Source: CAIKZY01 sp044374195 (lineage in GTDB: Bacteria > Actinomycetota > Actinomycetes > S36-B12). Taken from it: DNA of 64,000 bases. Below, one piece after another: positions 16,102 to 24,620 of this stretch. The stretch spans positions 50,564-114,563 of the forward strand of contig JBILOY010000006.1 of NCBI GenBank assembly GCA_044374195.1, read 5' to 3'. The stretch's first letter is position 1; each line of letters starts with the position of its first letter. Both the position numbers and the translations under genes were made by a program. Under the pieces are notes generated by a model, which did no database searches, had not been told where the DNA came from, and worked only from the letters and a program-made list of their open reading frames with translations.

Positions 16102-16884
16102 ATGGGCCAGTTGGATGGCAAAGTAGCCGTCATCACCGCAAGCACCCGCAGCATCGGCCGCGGAATCGCCGAGGCGTTTTACGCCGAAGGCGCCAAGGTT
16201 GTCCTGAGCGGCCGTAACGCCGAGAAGGGCGCGAAGGCCATTGAGGAAATGGGTGGCGGGGATCGCCTCCACTTCATCGCAGCCAATGCTGCCAAGCAGG
16301 CTGACATCGAGGCCCTGGTCGACGGCACTGTCGAGAAGTTCGGCCGCGTCGACATCATCGTCCCGAACGCCGGTGGCGTGGCTAACACCGCACCAGTCGC
16401 GATGATGAGCGACGAGGAATGGCAGTACGAGCTCGACTTCAACATCAATCAGACCTTCTGGATGACCCGTCGTGCATTGAAGTACATGATCCCGCAGCAG
16501 TCCGGTCGCATCATTGGCATGTCGTCGATGTACGGCAAGATTTCGACGATGGCGGTGCCCGGCTACATCACCAACAAGCACGCCATCATCGGCCTGATGA
16601 AGGCCGTGGCCAAGGAGGTCGGCACCCAGGGCATCACCGCGAATGCGATCTGCCCCGGCTTCGTGCCCACCGACATGTTCTATGAGACCGGCCCCGCGAC
16701 CATCGCGGCCATGGGCCTGCCGGATCTCGATGCCCTCGCGCAGTTGCTCTACTCGGTGACCGCTATCCAGCGTCCGAACACGGTCGAGGAAGTCGCCGCT
16801 GCATGCGTGCTGCTCGCCTCGGATCTCGGCGCCGGCATCTGCGGCACCACGATCAACGTCGACGGTGGCGCATCGCCGTACTAA
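16102..16884 (+). CDS. SDR-family oxidoreductase
   Basis: A 260-aa short-chain dehydrogenase/reductase. The cofactor loop is TASTRSIGRGIAEA near residues 12-25, a variant of TGxxxGxG in which the first glycine is Ala-Ser. NAGG, the catalytic Ser of SSMYGK, and Tyr/Lys of GYITNKHA follow, but the usual YxxxK is read here as Y-ITN-K. GFVPTDMF and NVDGGASPY close the protein. RBS AAGGAG precedes ATG 16102. It carries the same operator as the following SDR gene, which suggests co-regulation as separate transcription units. The substrate is unknown. Confidence 0.85.
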   Translation: MGQLDGKVAVITASTRSIGRGIAEAFYAEGAKVVLSGRNAEKGAKAIEEMGGGDRLHFIAANAAKQADIEALVDGTVEKFGRVDIIVPNAGGVANTAPVAMMSDEEWQYELDFNINQTFWMTRRALKYMIPQQSGRIIGMSSMYGKISTMAVPGYITNKHAIIGLMKAVAKEVGTQGITANAICPGFVPTDMFYETGPATIAAMGLPDLDALAQLLYSVTAIQRPNTVEEVAAACVLLASDLGAGICGTTINVDGGASPY

Positions 16885-16891
16885 CCCTCAC

Positions 16892-16933
16892 CACGAAAGC
16901 GGTCACCCTGTGGGGTGGCCGCTTTCGTGTTTT
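16892..16933 (+). terminator. Rho-independent terminator after the first SDR gene
   Basis: CACGAAAGCGGTCACC pairs with GGTGGCCGCTTTCGTG (one G-T pair) around a 6-nt loop and is followed by TTTT. It begins 8 nt after the stop codon. Confidence 0.87.
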
Positions 16934-16978
16934 CCAAGGAGATATCCGCGGAAATTGCCTGCAGCCACACTGTCTCAG

Positions 16979-17001
16979 TTACTAGAGTGAGTCTCAAGTA
17001 A
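16979..17001. promoter_or_regulatory. Second copy of operator TTACTAGAG-N5-CTCAAGTAA
   Basis: Both 9-bp arms match the 16051-16073 site exactly; only the 5-bp centre differs (TGAGT versus CCACG). It lies about 25 nt upstream of the ATG of the second SDR gene. Conserved arms with a variable centre are the hallmark of a protein-binding site. Confidence 0.68.
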
Positions 17002-17025
17002 TCCCGCATACCTGAAAGGGCTCCC

Positions 17026-17805
17026 ATGTCCGCACTCGGCAATCTCGATGCCTCGTTCACCGGCAAGACCACCATCGTCACCGGCGGCGCCGGCGGCATG
17101 GGTCGCGCCATCACCTTGGCCTTCAGCGCAGCAGGCTCGAACATTGTCGTCGCCGACATGAATGATGCGAGCGGCGCAGAGATCGTCGAGCAGGTCAAGA
17201 GCCTGGGCGGAGATGCCGTGTACGTGAACACGAACGTCGCAATCGCCGAGGACGTCCAGAACATGGTCAAGGTCGCGGTCGACACCTATGGCGGACTGAA
17301 CTTCGCCGTGAACGCCGCGGCCATCGAGTTCGAGGTCGACTATCTCGCGGATCTCGCAGACGAGGACTTCGACCGGATGATCGCGGTCAACCTTCGCTCG
17401 GTGTTCTTGTCGATGAAGCATGAGATCAGGGCCATGCTGCCCAATGGCGGGGCGATCGTGAATATCGCCTCCACCAACTCCTACCGTCCGCAGGCGCACC
17501 AGTCGGCCTACACCGCCAGCAAGTTCGGTGTGCTGGGCATCACGAAGTCTGCGGCAATTGATTACGCTTCCCAGGGCATTCGCATCAACGCGATCTGCCC
17601 CGGCGGTATTGATACTCCGATGCTTCGAAGCGCCATGGAGAAGCGCGGGCGTGATCCGCAGGAGGTTGCCAGCCGACTCTCGGTTAACGGACGTTTCGGT
17701 ACGGCTGACGAGATTGCCGCAGCCGCCCTGTGGCTGTGCTCTGATGCCTCGTCGTACACCTTTGGTCATGCCCTAGCGGTCGACGGCGGTTACCTCGCAC
17801 GATGA
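17026..17805 (+). CDS. SDR-family oxidoreductase
   Basis: A 259-aa classical SDR. It has the cofactor motif TGGAGGMGRA near 19-28, acidic Asp in VVADMND (NAD preference suggested), NAAAIEFE for the NAG region, catalytic Ser in NIASTNS, YTASK, and the CPGGIDTPM loop; it ends VDGGYLAR. The ATG has AAAGGG upstream. Its stop overlaps the start of the hydrolase gene at 17802, so the two form an operon under the operator at 16979. A role in acyl-chain or hydroxy-acid oxidation is plausible from the neighbour. Confidence 0.88.
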   Translation: MSALGNLDASFTGKTTIVTGGAGGMGRAITLAFSAAGSNIVVADMNDASGAEIVEQVKSLGGDAVYVNTNVAIAEDVQNMVKVAVDTYGGLNFAVNAAAIEFEVDYLADLADEDFDRMIAVNLRSVFLSMKHEIRAMLPNGGAIVNIASTNSYRPQAHQSAYTASKFGVLGITKSAAIDYASQGIRINAICPGGIDTPMLRSAMEKRGRDPQEVASRLSVNGRFGTADEIAAAALWLCSDASSYTFGHALAVDGGYLAR

Positions 17806-18839
17806 GTCACGACGTCGAGTTCTCGGTCCACGGCGGCATCGGTCGCATCACGTTGAACAGGCCGAAAGCACGTAATGCGCTCACCACCGGCATGGTGCTC
17901 GCAGTCAAGGAGCAGCTGGATGATTGGGATCTAGATCCTGAGGTGAGAGCGGCGGTAGTGGTCGGCGCGGGCGATCACGGTCTGTGTGCCGGTGGCGATG
18001 TTCGCGATATGCAGGCAAGCGCCATTCGCGGTGACGACGACGCCGCCGAGTTCTTCCGTGCCGAGTACCGGATGAATGCACGCATTCACCAGTTCGCCAA
18101 GCCCTACATCTCGATCATGGACGGCTTGGCCATGGGCGGCGGCATCGGCGTCTCGGCTCATGGCAGCGTGCGCATCGTCACTGAACGTTCGCTGCTGGCC
18201 ATGCCCGAGGTCACCATCGGTATCTGCCCTGACGTGGGTGCAACCTGGCTGCTCTCACGGGCGCCCGGGGAGGTCGGCACCTACCTCGCGCTCACGGGTA
18301 GCACCTTCGGCCCAGGCGATGCCATCTACTGCGGTTTCGCTGACCACTTCATGCCAGTTGCTGATCTGGCGAACTTCCTGCATCGTCTCGAGACGGAGCC
18401 GATTGACTCGCTGCTCGCGGAGATGTGCACTCCGGCTCCTGCATCGCCCCTGGCTCACATGCGTGCCTGGATCGATGAGTGCTTCGCCTTCGACTCGGTG
18501 GCCGAGATCCTGGCTGCCCTGGATGCGCACTCAGATGCCGATGCGAAGACCACGGCTGCCCTGATCCGAACGAAGTCGCCCTCGGCTGTGGCCGTGACTC
18601 TCGAGGCCGTGCGACGTGCTGCGACCTTGACGACAGTTGAGGATGCACTCGAGGCAGAGTTCGCCGTCTCCTGCTACCTGATGTACGACCACGATGCGAT
18701 CGAGGGCATTCGCGCGCTCATCGTCGACAAGGACAAGATCCCGCGGTGGCAGCCGCCAACCAATGACGGTGTCGCGCGCGAGTACATCGAGGCTGCCTTT
18801 GCGCCGTCGAAGTACGGCAGCCTCGGCCTGCTCAGCTAG
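17802..18839 (+). CDS. 3-hydroxyisobutyryl-CoA hydrolase-like protein (crotonase superfamily)
   Basis: A 345-aa crotonase-fold protein, longer than an enoyl-CoA hydratase (about 260 aa) and with the length of 3-hydroxyisobutyryl-CoA hydrolase. LCAGGDVRDM and the oxyanion region MGGGIGVSAHGSVRIVTE, then MPEVTIGICPDVGATWLLSRAPGE.GTYLALTG, match that subgroup closely. It would release 3-hydroxyisobutyrate from its CoA ester in valine degradation. ATG 17802 overlaps the SDR stop as ATGA. The SDR could act on a related hydroxy acid, but this is inference. Confidence 0.86.
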   Translation: MSHDVEFSVHGGIGRITLNRPKARNALTTGMVLAVKEQLDDWDLDPEVRAAVVVGAGDHGLCAGGDVRDMQASAIRGDDDAAEFFRAEYRMNARIHQFAKPYISIMDGLAMGGGIGVSAHGSVRIVTERSLLAMPEVTIGICPDVGATWLLSRAPGEVGTYLALTGSTFGPGDAIYCGFADHFMPVADLANFLHRLETEPIDSLLAEMCTPAPASPLAHMRAWIDECFAFDSVAEILAALDAHSDADAKTTAALIRTKSPSAVAVTLEAVRRAATLTTVEDALEAEFAVSCYLMYDHDAIEGIRALIVDKDKIPRWQPPTNDGVAREYIEAAFAPSKYGSLGLLS

Positions 18840-18909
18840 CGCCTGAACAGTAAGTCCGGCCTCAAAGAACCGGCGCGGTGGCACTGAAGATCACTGCTCA
18901 TGGTTCGCG

Positions 18910-19257
18910 TCACGAATGCGTGGGCATTGATTCCAGGATGGGGCGAAGCGCGTCAGCGAATCCAGGAAGATCCGTGAGTGCGACGTCTCGGATCAACTCG
19001 AGGTCAACTGACCAGTAACCGTGCACGACGCGATTGCGCAATCGCACGGGGTGGTTCCAGGGGATGTCCGGGAAGGAAAGGCGCACCTCGTCGGTGAGCT
19101 GCCCCACGGCCTCGCCCACGATGGCAAGATTCCACAGCAAGGCATCGTGCGCATCACGATTAATCTCGAGTGATTCTGTTGAGTGATGTGTCGCGATCGA
19201 GGTTGCCCGCTCCGCCGCTGTGATGATCTCCTCGAGGAGAAGCGCATCACGACGCAT
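18910..19257 (-). CDS. hepT: HEPN-domain toxin (HepT-like)
   Basis: A 115-aa HEPN protein. RNRVVHGY near residues 73-80 gives the RX4HXY motif: Arg and His of the putative RNase site plus the Tyr that, in characterised HepT/MntA pairs, is AMPylated by the partner nucleotidyltransferase. It would act as an RNase toxin when not modified. Its start overlaps the 3' end of the antitoxin gene by about 11 nt, so antitoxin is made first. This is the only toxin-antitoxin pair I see in the window. Confidence 0.83.
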   Translation of the reverse strand: MRRDALLLEEIITAAERATSIATHHSTESLEINRDAHDALLWNLAIVGEAVGQLTDEVRLSFPDIPWNHPVRLRNRVVHGYWSVDLELIRDVALTDLPGFADALRPILESMPTHS

Positions 19258-19777
19258 AGATCACCCGAGAGTCGGCGAGGACACGTTCGCGAAGGCGTGG
19301 GTGCAGGGCTGATCTTCCGACCAGGTCTACCGGTCGGTCGAAGAGTACTTCGAGATCATCGGCCAAGTCATTTATGGCCCAGCCGATGTGCACCCCTTCA
19401 CGAAGGGTGTAGAGCAGGTCAACGTCACTTTCCGGGCGGGCCGTGCCCGATGCAACGGAGCCGAATACTGCGAGCTCAGCAACGCCGTAACGATCGCAAA
19501 GCTCGGCGAGGGCCGCCTGGTCAAGGGCGGAGATCACCTCGCTGACGGCACGAGATTCGGGCAGTTCGACGCGAAGAGTGACGCCGACCAGGCGCATGAG
19601 GTCGAAAGCCCGTGTTAGCGCCAAAGAGTCCTTGCCCGTTTCAAGTTCAGACACGTAGGCCTGACTTATTCCGAGTTCGGTGGCGACTTGCTGCTGGGTG
19701 AGGCCTAACTGATTGCGGGCATCGCGAAGGAGTTGCCCGAGTTCCGTCGGGTCGCGGACTGAACTCCGAGGGCGCAT
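19247..19777 (-). CDS. mntA: XRE-HTH fused to MNT nucleotidyltransferase, antitoxin of the HEPN pair
   Basis: A 176-aa two-domain protein. The N-terminal XRE helix-turn-helix (about 11-65; LTQQQVATELGISQAYVSELETGKD) is followed by a minimal nucleotidyltransferase domain with VFGSVASGTARPESDVDLL, the GSx10-DxD motif for AMP transfer. In known HepT/MntA systems MntA AMPylates the toxin tyrosine. The fused DNA-binding domain should let the antitoxin repress its own operon. The start has TAAAGT exactly 6 nt upstream, so a leaderless mRNA is likely. Confidence 0.85.
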   Translation of the reverse strand: MRPRSSVRDPTELGQLLRDARNQLGLTQQQVATELGISQAYVSELETGKDSLALTRAFDLMRLVGVTLRVELPESRAVSEVISALDQAALAELCDRYGVAELAVFGSVASGTARPESDVDLLYTLREGVHIGWAINDLADDLEVLFDRPVDLVGRSALHPRLRERVLADSRVIYAS

Positions 19778-19783
19778 GTGTGA

Positions 19784-19815
19784 ACTTTAGTATCTGAATA
19801 ACCGAATAATCAAGA
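19784..19815 (-). promoter_or_regulatory. Leaderless promoter and possible autoregulatory repeats of the HEPN/MNT operon
   Basis: On the minus strand TAAAGT (19789-19784) is followed by TCACAC and the ATG at 19777, the leaderless geometry. Just upstream the AT-rich stretch contains TTATTCGGTTATTC, a tandem TTATTC repeat, a plausible site for the XRE domain of the antitoxin. The whole 19778-19888 gap is visibly more AT-rich than the rest of the window. Confidence 0.5.
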
Positions 19816-19888
19816 GATATAGGCGCAATTATTGAGCGATTTAACGAATATCCCGATAAAAATGGAGCTTCACGCTCGTTCGGTTCTG

Positions 19889-20737
19889 CTACTTCGAGTA
19901 GTCGTAGAAGCCGCGACCTGACTTGCGGCCCAGCAGGCCTGCCTCGACGTGGCGCTTGAGTAGGGCGGGCGGCGAGAACGAATAGTCGAGGTGCTCGGCG
20001 TACAGGCTCTCGGCCACGAGCAGCAAGGTGTCGAGACCGATCATGTCGGCAAGAGTGAGCGGGCCCATGGGCATGCCGCAGCCGTAGACCATGCCGGTGT
20101 CGATGTCTTCCTTGCTGGCCACGCCAATCTCGAGTGAGCGAATCGCTGAGAGCACGTAGGGGACGAAGATCGCATTGACCAGGAAGCCGGAGCGGTCAGC
20201 GGCGTTGATGACGATCTTGCCGAGCTTGGTCTCGCCGAACTCGGCGGCCTTCTTGGCATTCTCAGGGTCAGTGACCAGGCAGGCGATGATCTCGACGAGC
20301 TTCATGACCGGCACCGGGTTAAAGAAGTGCATGCCGAGCACGCGCTCGGGGTGTGAGCTAGCTGCGGCGATCTGGGCGACGGGGATCGACGAGGTGTTTG
20401 TCGCGATGATCGTGGTGGCGGAGACGATGCCATCGAGCTGGGCCATCAGCGCCGACTTGTCCTCGATCGTTTCGCGGATGGCTTCGATGACGATCTCGCG
20501 ATCGGCCAGGGCTGAGAGATCGGTCGTGAAAGTGATGCGGCCCATGATGGCGTCGACCGACTCGCTCAGCTTGCCCGCGGCCTCGGCTTTGGTCAGCGAT
20601 GCGGTCATGCGCTCCTTCGCGCTGTCGAGAGCCGGGGCAATGGCGTCAACGACGATCACATCGCAACCGCCCTTCGCGCCGACCTCGGCAATACCGGAGC
20701 CCATCAGGCCGCAGCCGACTACACCAAGCTTGTTCAT
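19889..20737 (-). CDS. hbd: 3-hydroxybutyryl-CoA dehydrogenase
   Basis: A 282-aa 3-hydroxyacyl-CoA dehydrogenase interconverting 3-hydroxybutyryl-CoA and acetoacetyl-CoA with NAD(P). It has the Rossmann motif GCGLMGSGIAEV (residues 8-19), NTSSIPV, the catalytic His in MHFFNPVPVMKLVEI, and the C-terminal domain ending GRKSGRGFYDY. I choose ATG 20737 with GAGGAAC upstream over the longer frame to 20800. It is the last gene of icmF-marR-hbd, which fits conversion of isobutyryl-CoA through butyryl-CoA into the beta-oxidation route. Confidence 0.93.
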   Translation of the reverse strand: MNKLGVVGCGLMGSGIAEVGAKGGCDVIVVDAIAPALDSAKERMTASLTKAEAAGKLSESVDAIMGRITFTTDLSALADREIVIEAIRETIEDKSALMAQLDGIVSATTIIATNTSSIPVAQIAAASSHPERVLGMHFFNPVPVMKLVEIIACLVTDPENAKKAAEFGETKLGKIVINAADRSGFLVNAIFVPYVLSAIRSLEIGVASKEDIDTGMVYGCGMPMGPLTLADMIGLDTLLLVAESLYAEHLDYSFSPPALLKRHVEAGLLGRKSGRGFYDYSK

Positions 20738-20777
20738 TGAGTTCCTCGTTCTGATTCGCAGGTGGTTAATGCAGGGT

Positions 20778-21284
20778 CTAGAAGTCGCCGGCGTTCGCAC
20801 GCAGGCTGCGCAGCACGCCGCGCAGTTGATCGACCTGGTTGTCGGTCACGCCGAGGTTCTCGAACACCTGGGCGTTGAGGGCGGTGGTGGCGGCAGCAGC
20901 CTGGGTGCGACCAAGCTCGGTAATTGAGGCCAGGATCGCGCGACGATCGGTGGGGTGAGGCACGCGCTCAACGAATGCCTGGCTCTCCAGGCGATCGACC
21001 GCACTGGTGACACTCGTGGGGTGAACCTGGAGCAGTGCGCCCATCTTGGTCATCGGCAGCGCGCCGCTGCGCGAAAAGCTCAGCAACATCAGGATTTCGT
21101 ATCGGGCGAAGGTGAGATTAAGTGGGCGCAGCACGGAGTCGATGCGCTGCATAAGGATCTGCTGCGCACGCACGAGTGAGGTGACAGCAGCCATGCCGTC
21201 AGCAGCCGCTTCCCACCCATGGTCGACCCATTGGCGTCGGGCTTCCTCGATGGGGTCAGTACTGAGCATCTTTCCGAGTGTCAT
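20778..21284 (-). CDS. MarR-family regulator
   Basis: A 168-aa winged-helix protein. The central DNA-binding part includes LTFARYEILMLLSFSRSGALPMTKMGALLQVHPTSVTSAVDRLESQAFVERVPHPTDRRA, with the DRR wing of MarR proteins. The ATG at 21284 lies 12 nt after the icmF stop and has AGGGAG upstream. Being inside the icmF-hbd operon, it probably senses a pathway acyl-CoA or acid and controls the operon; the palindrome over the icmF promoter is its best candidate site. Confidence 0.88.
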   Translation of the reverse strand: MTLGKMLSTDPIEEARRQWVDHGWEAAADGMAAVTSLVRAQQILMQRIDSVLRPLNLTFARYEILMLLSFSRSGALPMTKMGALLQVHPTSVTSAVDRLESQAFVERVPHPTDRRAILASITELGRTQAAAATTALNAQVFENLGVTDNQVDQLRGVLRSLRANAGDF

Positions 21285-21296
21285 CTCGTCATCTCC

Positions 21297-24200
21297 CTAG
21301 ACGTTCCGACGGTACTGGCCACCGACCTCGAAGAATGCTGAGGTGATCTGCCCAAGTGAACATACCCGCACGGCATCCATGAGTGCAGCAAAAGTGTTGC
21401 CGCCGCTGGCTGCCGTGGACTTCAGTAGTGCGAGTGCTGCCTCTGACTCACTTTGGTGGGTGGCCTGGAAAGCACGCACCCGGGCGACCTGTGATTCCTT
21501 CTCTTCCTCGCTGGCGCGAGCGAGTTCGAGCTCGCCCATCTCGGCGGGGTTCGGATTGAGGAAGGTGTTGACACCGATGATCGGCAATGAACCATCGTGC
21601 TTCTTGTGCTCGTAGAGCATCGACTCGTCCTGGATGCGACCGCGCTGATAGCCGGTCTCCATTGCCCCAAGTACGCCACCGCGGTCAGCAATACGGTCGA
21701 ATTCGAGCAGCACTGCCTCCTCGACGAGTTCTGTGAGCTCGTCGACGATGTATGAGCCCTGCAGTGGGTTCTCGTTCTTGGTGAGGCCCCACTCCTGGTC
21801 GATGATCATCTGGATCGCGAGTGCGCGACGAACCGACTGTGCGCTCGGGGTCGTGATGGCCTCGTCATAGGCATTGGTGTGCAGTGAGTTGCAGTTGTCA
21901 TTGATCGCGCACAGTGCCTGAAGCGTGGTGCGGATGTCGTTGAAGTCCATCTCCTGGGCGTGAAGTGAGCGGCCCGAGGTCTGAATGTGGTACTTCAGCT
22001 TCTGGCTGCGGTCATCGGCGCCGTAGCGATCACGAAGGGCGATCGCCCAGATGCGGCGGGCCACGCGGCCGAGCACCGTGTACTCGGCATCGATGCCGTT
22101 GCTGAAGAAGAAGGAGAAGTTCGGCGCGAAGTCATCGATCTTCATGCCGCGCGCGAGGTAGGCCTCGACGTAGGTGAAGCCGTTGGCCAGCGTGAACGCG
22201 AGTTGCGAGATGGGGTTCGCTCCGGCCTCGGCAATGTGGTAGCCCGAGATCGAGACTGAGTAGAAGTTGCGCACCTTGTTATCGATGAACCAGCTCTGAA
22301 CATCGCCCATGCAACGCAGCGCGAACTCGGTGGAGAAGATGCAGGTGTTCTGGCCCTGATCTTCCTTGAGGATGTCGGCCTGCACGGTGCCGCGCACATT
22401 GGCGAGCACCCAGGAACGCAGGGTCGCGTACTCGTCAGCGTTGGGCTCGCGACCATGCTGATCGCGGAATCCATCGACCCGCTGATCGATCGCAGTGTTC
22501 AGGAACATCGCGAGGATCGCCGGGGCAGGACCATTGATGGTCATCGAGACCGACGTGGTCGGATCGCAGAGATCGAAGCCTGCGTAGAGAGCCTTCATGT
22601 CATCGAGGGTCGCGATCGAGACACCCGAGGTGCCGACCTTGCCGTAGATGTCGGGGCGCTCTTCCGGGTCGCGGCCGTACAGCGTGACGGAGTCGAAGGC
22701 GGTCGACAGGCGCGTTGCCGGCTGGCCGGAGGCCAGCAGGTGGAAGCGACGGTTGGTGCGGAACGGATCGCCCTCGCCGGCGAACATGCGAGCAGGTGCC
22801 TCGCCCTCGCGCTTGAAGGGGAACACGCCTGCGGTGTACGGGAAGGAACCAGGCAGGTTCTCCTCGCGCAGGAAAGTGACCTGGTCGCCTGCATCGTTGG
22901 TGCGGGGTAGGGCCACGCGCGGGATGCGATTGCCCGACAGGGTCTGGCGCCACAGAGCGTTGCGCATCTCCTTGTCGCGGATCTTCACGACGAGTTCTTC
23001 CTCGCGGTACGCCTCGCGCATGGCGGGCCACTCGTCGAGCATTGCCTTGACGGTGGGCAGGAGGTCGGACTGCTGCTTGGCGATGAGTGCATCGAGCTCG
23101 CTCGTGCCTGAGCCACTCTCGGCGAGCAGTGCACGCGCGGTCTCCAGATGCTGCACGGTGCTGGCCACCTGCGCTTGCGAGGCAGTGGTGGAGTGGTAAC
23201 TACGAATAGTCTCGGCGATGTCGGAGAGGTAGCGCGTGCGAGCCGGCGGCACGATGGTGGTCAGGCCCGTGGGCTGCTTGCCCTCGACGAACGGGAGTTG
23301 ACCCTCGTTGACCTTGAGGCCGCGCTCGACAAGTGCCTCCTTGAGGTACTGGTAGAGCGCCGTAACGCCGTCGTCGTTGAAGCGTGCTGCAGAGGTACCG
23401 AAGACCGGCATGTCCTCCCATGAAGAACCGAAGGCTTCGCGGTTGCGCACCATCTGTCGGCCGACATCTCGCAGGGCATCCTCGGCACCGCGACGCTCGA
23501 ACTTGTTGATGGCCACGGCATCGGCGAAGTCGAGCATGTCGATCTTCTCGAGCTGTGAGGCAGCGCCGAACTCCGGAGTCATGACGTAGAGAGAGGTGTC
23601 GACGAAGGGAACGATGCCAGCATCGCCTTGGCCGATACCCGGCGTCTCGACGATGACGAGATCGTGAGTTGCGCGTGCGGCGTTGATGACGTCAGCGAGG
23701 TTCTCGGGGATCTCGGAGCCGGCCTTGCGCGTTGCCAGGGAACGGAAGTAGACCGAGCCAAGATCAACAGAGTTCATGCGGATGCGGTCACCGAGAAGTG
23801 CGCCACCACCCTTGCGGCGGGTCGGATCCACGGCGATCACTGCGATGCGTAGCTTGCCTTCCTGATCAAGACGGAAGCGGCGCAGCAGTTCGTCGGTCAG
23901 GGTCGACTTGCCCGAACCACCGGTGCCAGTGATGCCGAGCACGGGGGTGTTGCTGCGTACTGCTGCATCGTGAATCGCGGTGCGGAACTCCTCGGTCGCT
24001 GCACCCTCCTCGAGTGCGGTGATCGCACGTGCGAGGGCGGGCTCACTGCCGGCGAGCACGGCGTCGAGGGCAGGCAGCTCGTGCGCGAGATCGACATCGC
24101 ACTCGTCCATCATTTCCGAGATCATGCCGACGAGGCCGAGACGCTGGCCGTCCTCGGGGGAGAAGATGCGGATGCCGCGGCTGGCGAGAGTGGCGATCTC

Positions 24201-24518
24201 CTCGGGAACGATGACGCCACCGCCACCGCCATAGATTTTCACGTGGTCGGCGCCCTGGGCATTGAGGAGTTCGCGCAGGTAGCTGAAGTACTCGACGTGA
24301 CCACCCTGGTAAGAGGAGATCGCAACGCCCTGGACGTCTTCTTGGATGACCGCGCGCACGACCTGGTCGACGCTGCGGTCGTGACCGAGGTGGATGACCT
24401 CCGCGCCTTGTGACTGCAGGATGCGGCGCATGATGTTGATCGAGGCGTCATGGCCATCGAAGAGGGAGGCCGCCGTCACGAATCTGACGGGGTTCTTCGT
24501 GCCTGCTTCGTTACTCAC
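21297..24518 (-). CDS. icmF: Fused isobutyryl-CoA mutase IcmF
   Basis: A 1073-aa adenosylcobalamin enzyme fused to its own G-protein chaperone, interconverting isobutyryl-CoA and n-butyryl-CoA. Domain order is diagnostic: N-terminal B12-binding domain with DGHDAS (21-26), then a MeaB-like GTPase with Walker A GTGGSGKST (198-206), then the large (beta/alpha)8 substrate domain (about 560-1073). MTINGPAP and GYHIAEAGANPISQLAFTLANGF are mutase signatures. The start is GTG 24518 with GGAG upstream. The length is normal. A methylmalonyl-CoA mutase would lack the internal GTPase. Confidence 0.95.
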   Translation of the reverse strand: MSNEAGTKNPVRFVTAASLFDGHDASINIMRRILQSQGAEVIHLGHDRSVDQVVRAVIQEDVQGVAISSYQGGHVEYFSYLRELLNAQGADHVKIYGGGGGVIVPEEIATLASRGIRIFSPEDGQRLGLVGMISEMMDECDVDLAHELPALDAVLAGSEPALARAITALEEGAATEEFRTAIHDAAVRSNTPVLGITGTGGSGKSTLTDELLRRFRLDQEGKLRIAVIAVDPTRRKGGGALLGDRIRMNSVDLGSVYFRSLATRKAGSEIPENLADVINAARATHDLVIVETPGIGQGDAGIVPFVDTSLYVMTPEFGAASQLEKIDMLDFADAVAINKFERRGAEDALRDVGRQMVRNREAFGSSWEDMPVFGTSAARFNDDGVTALYQYLKEALVERGLKVNEGQLPFVEGKQPTGLTTIVPPARTRYLSDIAETIRSYHSTTASQAQVASTVQHLETARALLAESGSGTSELDALIAKQQSDLLPTVKAMLDEWPAMREAYREEELVVKIRDKEMRNALWRQTLSGNRIPRVALPRTNDAGDQVTFLREENLPGSFPYTAGVFPFKREGEAPARMFAGEGDPFRTNRRFHLLASGQPATRLSTAFDSVTLYGRDPEERPDIYGKVGTSGVSIATLDDMKALYAGFDLCDPTTSVSMTINGPAPAILAMFLNTAIDQRVDGFRDQHGREPNADEYATLRSWVLANVRGTVQADILKEDQGQNTCIFSTEFALRCMGDVQSWFIDNKVRNFYSVSISGYHIAEAGANPISQLAFTLANGFTYVEAYLARGMKIDDFAPNFSFFFSNGIDAEYTVLGRVARRIWAIALRDRYGADDRSQKLKYHIQTSGRSLHAQEMDFNDIRTTLQALCAINDNCNSLHTNAYDEAITTPSAQSVRRALAIQMIIDQEWGLTKNENPLQGSYIVDELTELVEEAVLLEFDRIADRGGVLGAMETGYQRGRIQDESMLYEHKKHDGSLPIIGVNTFLNPNPAEMGELELARASEEEKESQVARVRAFQATHQSESEAALALLKSTAASGGNTFAALMDAVRVCSLGQITSAFFEVGGQYRRNV

Positions 24519-24542
24519 GCCTGCTCCATCCAGTTACCTACG

Positions 24543-24578
24543 TCCACATATTGTGGATAGCAAATAATAGGACGTCAA
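24543..24578 (-). promoter_or_regulatory. icmF promoter with an operator over the -10 box
   Basis: On the minus strand TTGACG (24578-24573), a 17-nt spacer and CACAAT (24555-24550) form a good vegetative promoter. The inverted repeat TCCACA-N3-TGTGGA (24543-24557) covers the -10 box, so a bound protein would block transcription. The MarR protein of the same operon is the natural candidate. Confidence 0.6.
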
Positions 24579-24620
24579 TGCTTTTAAGGCGAGACGTGCC
24601 CTAAAATGGACAAAAGGTAC

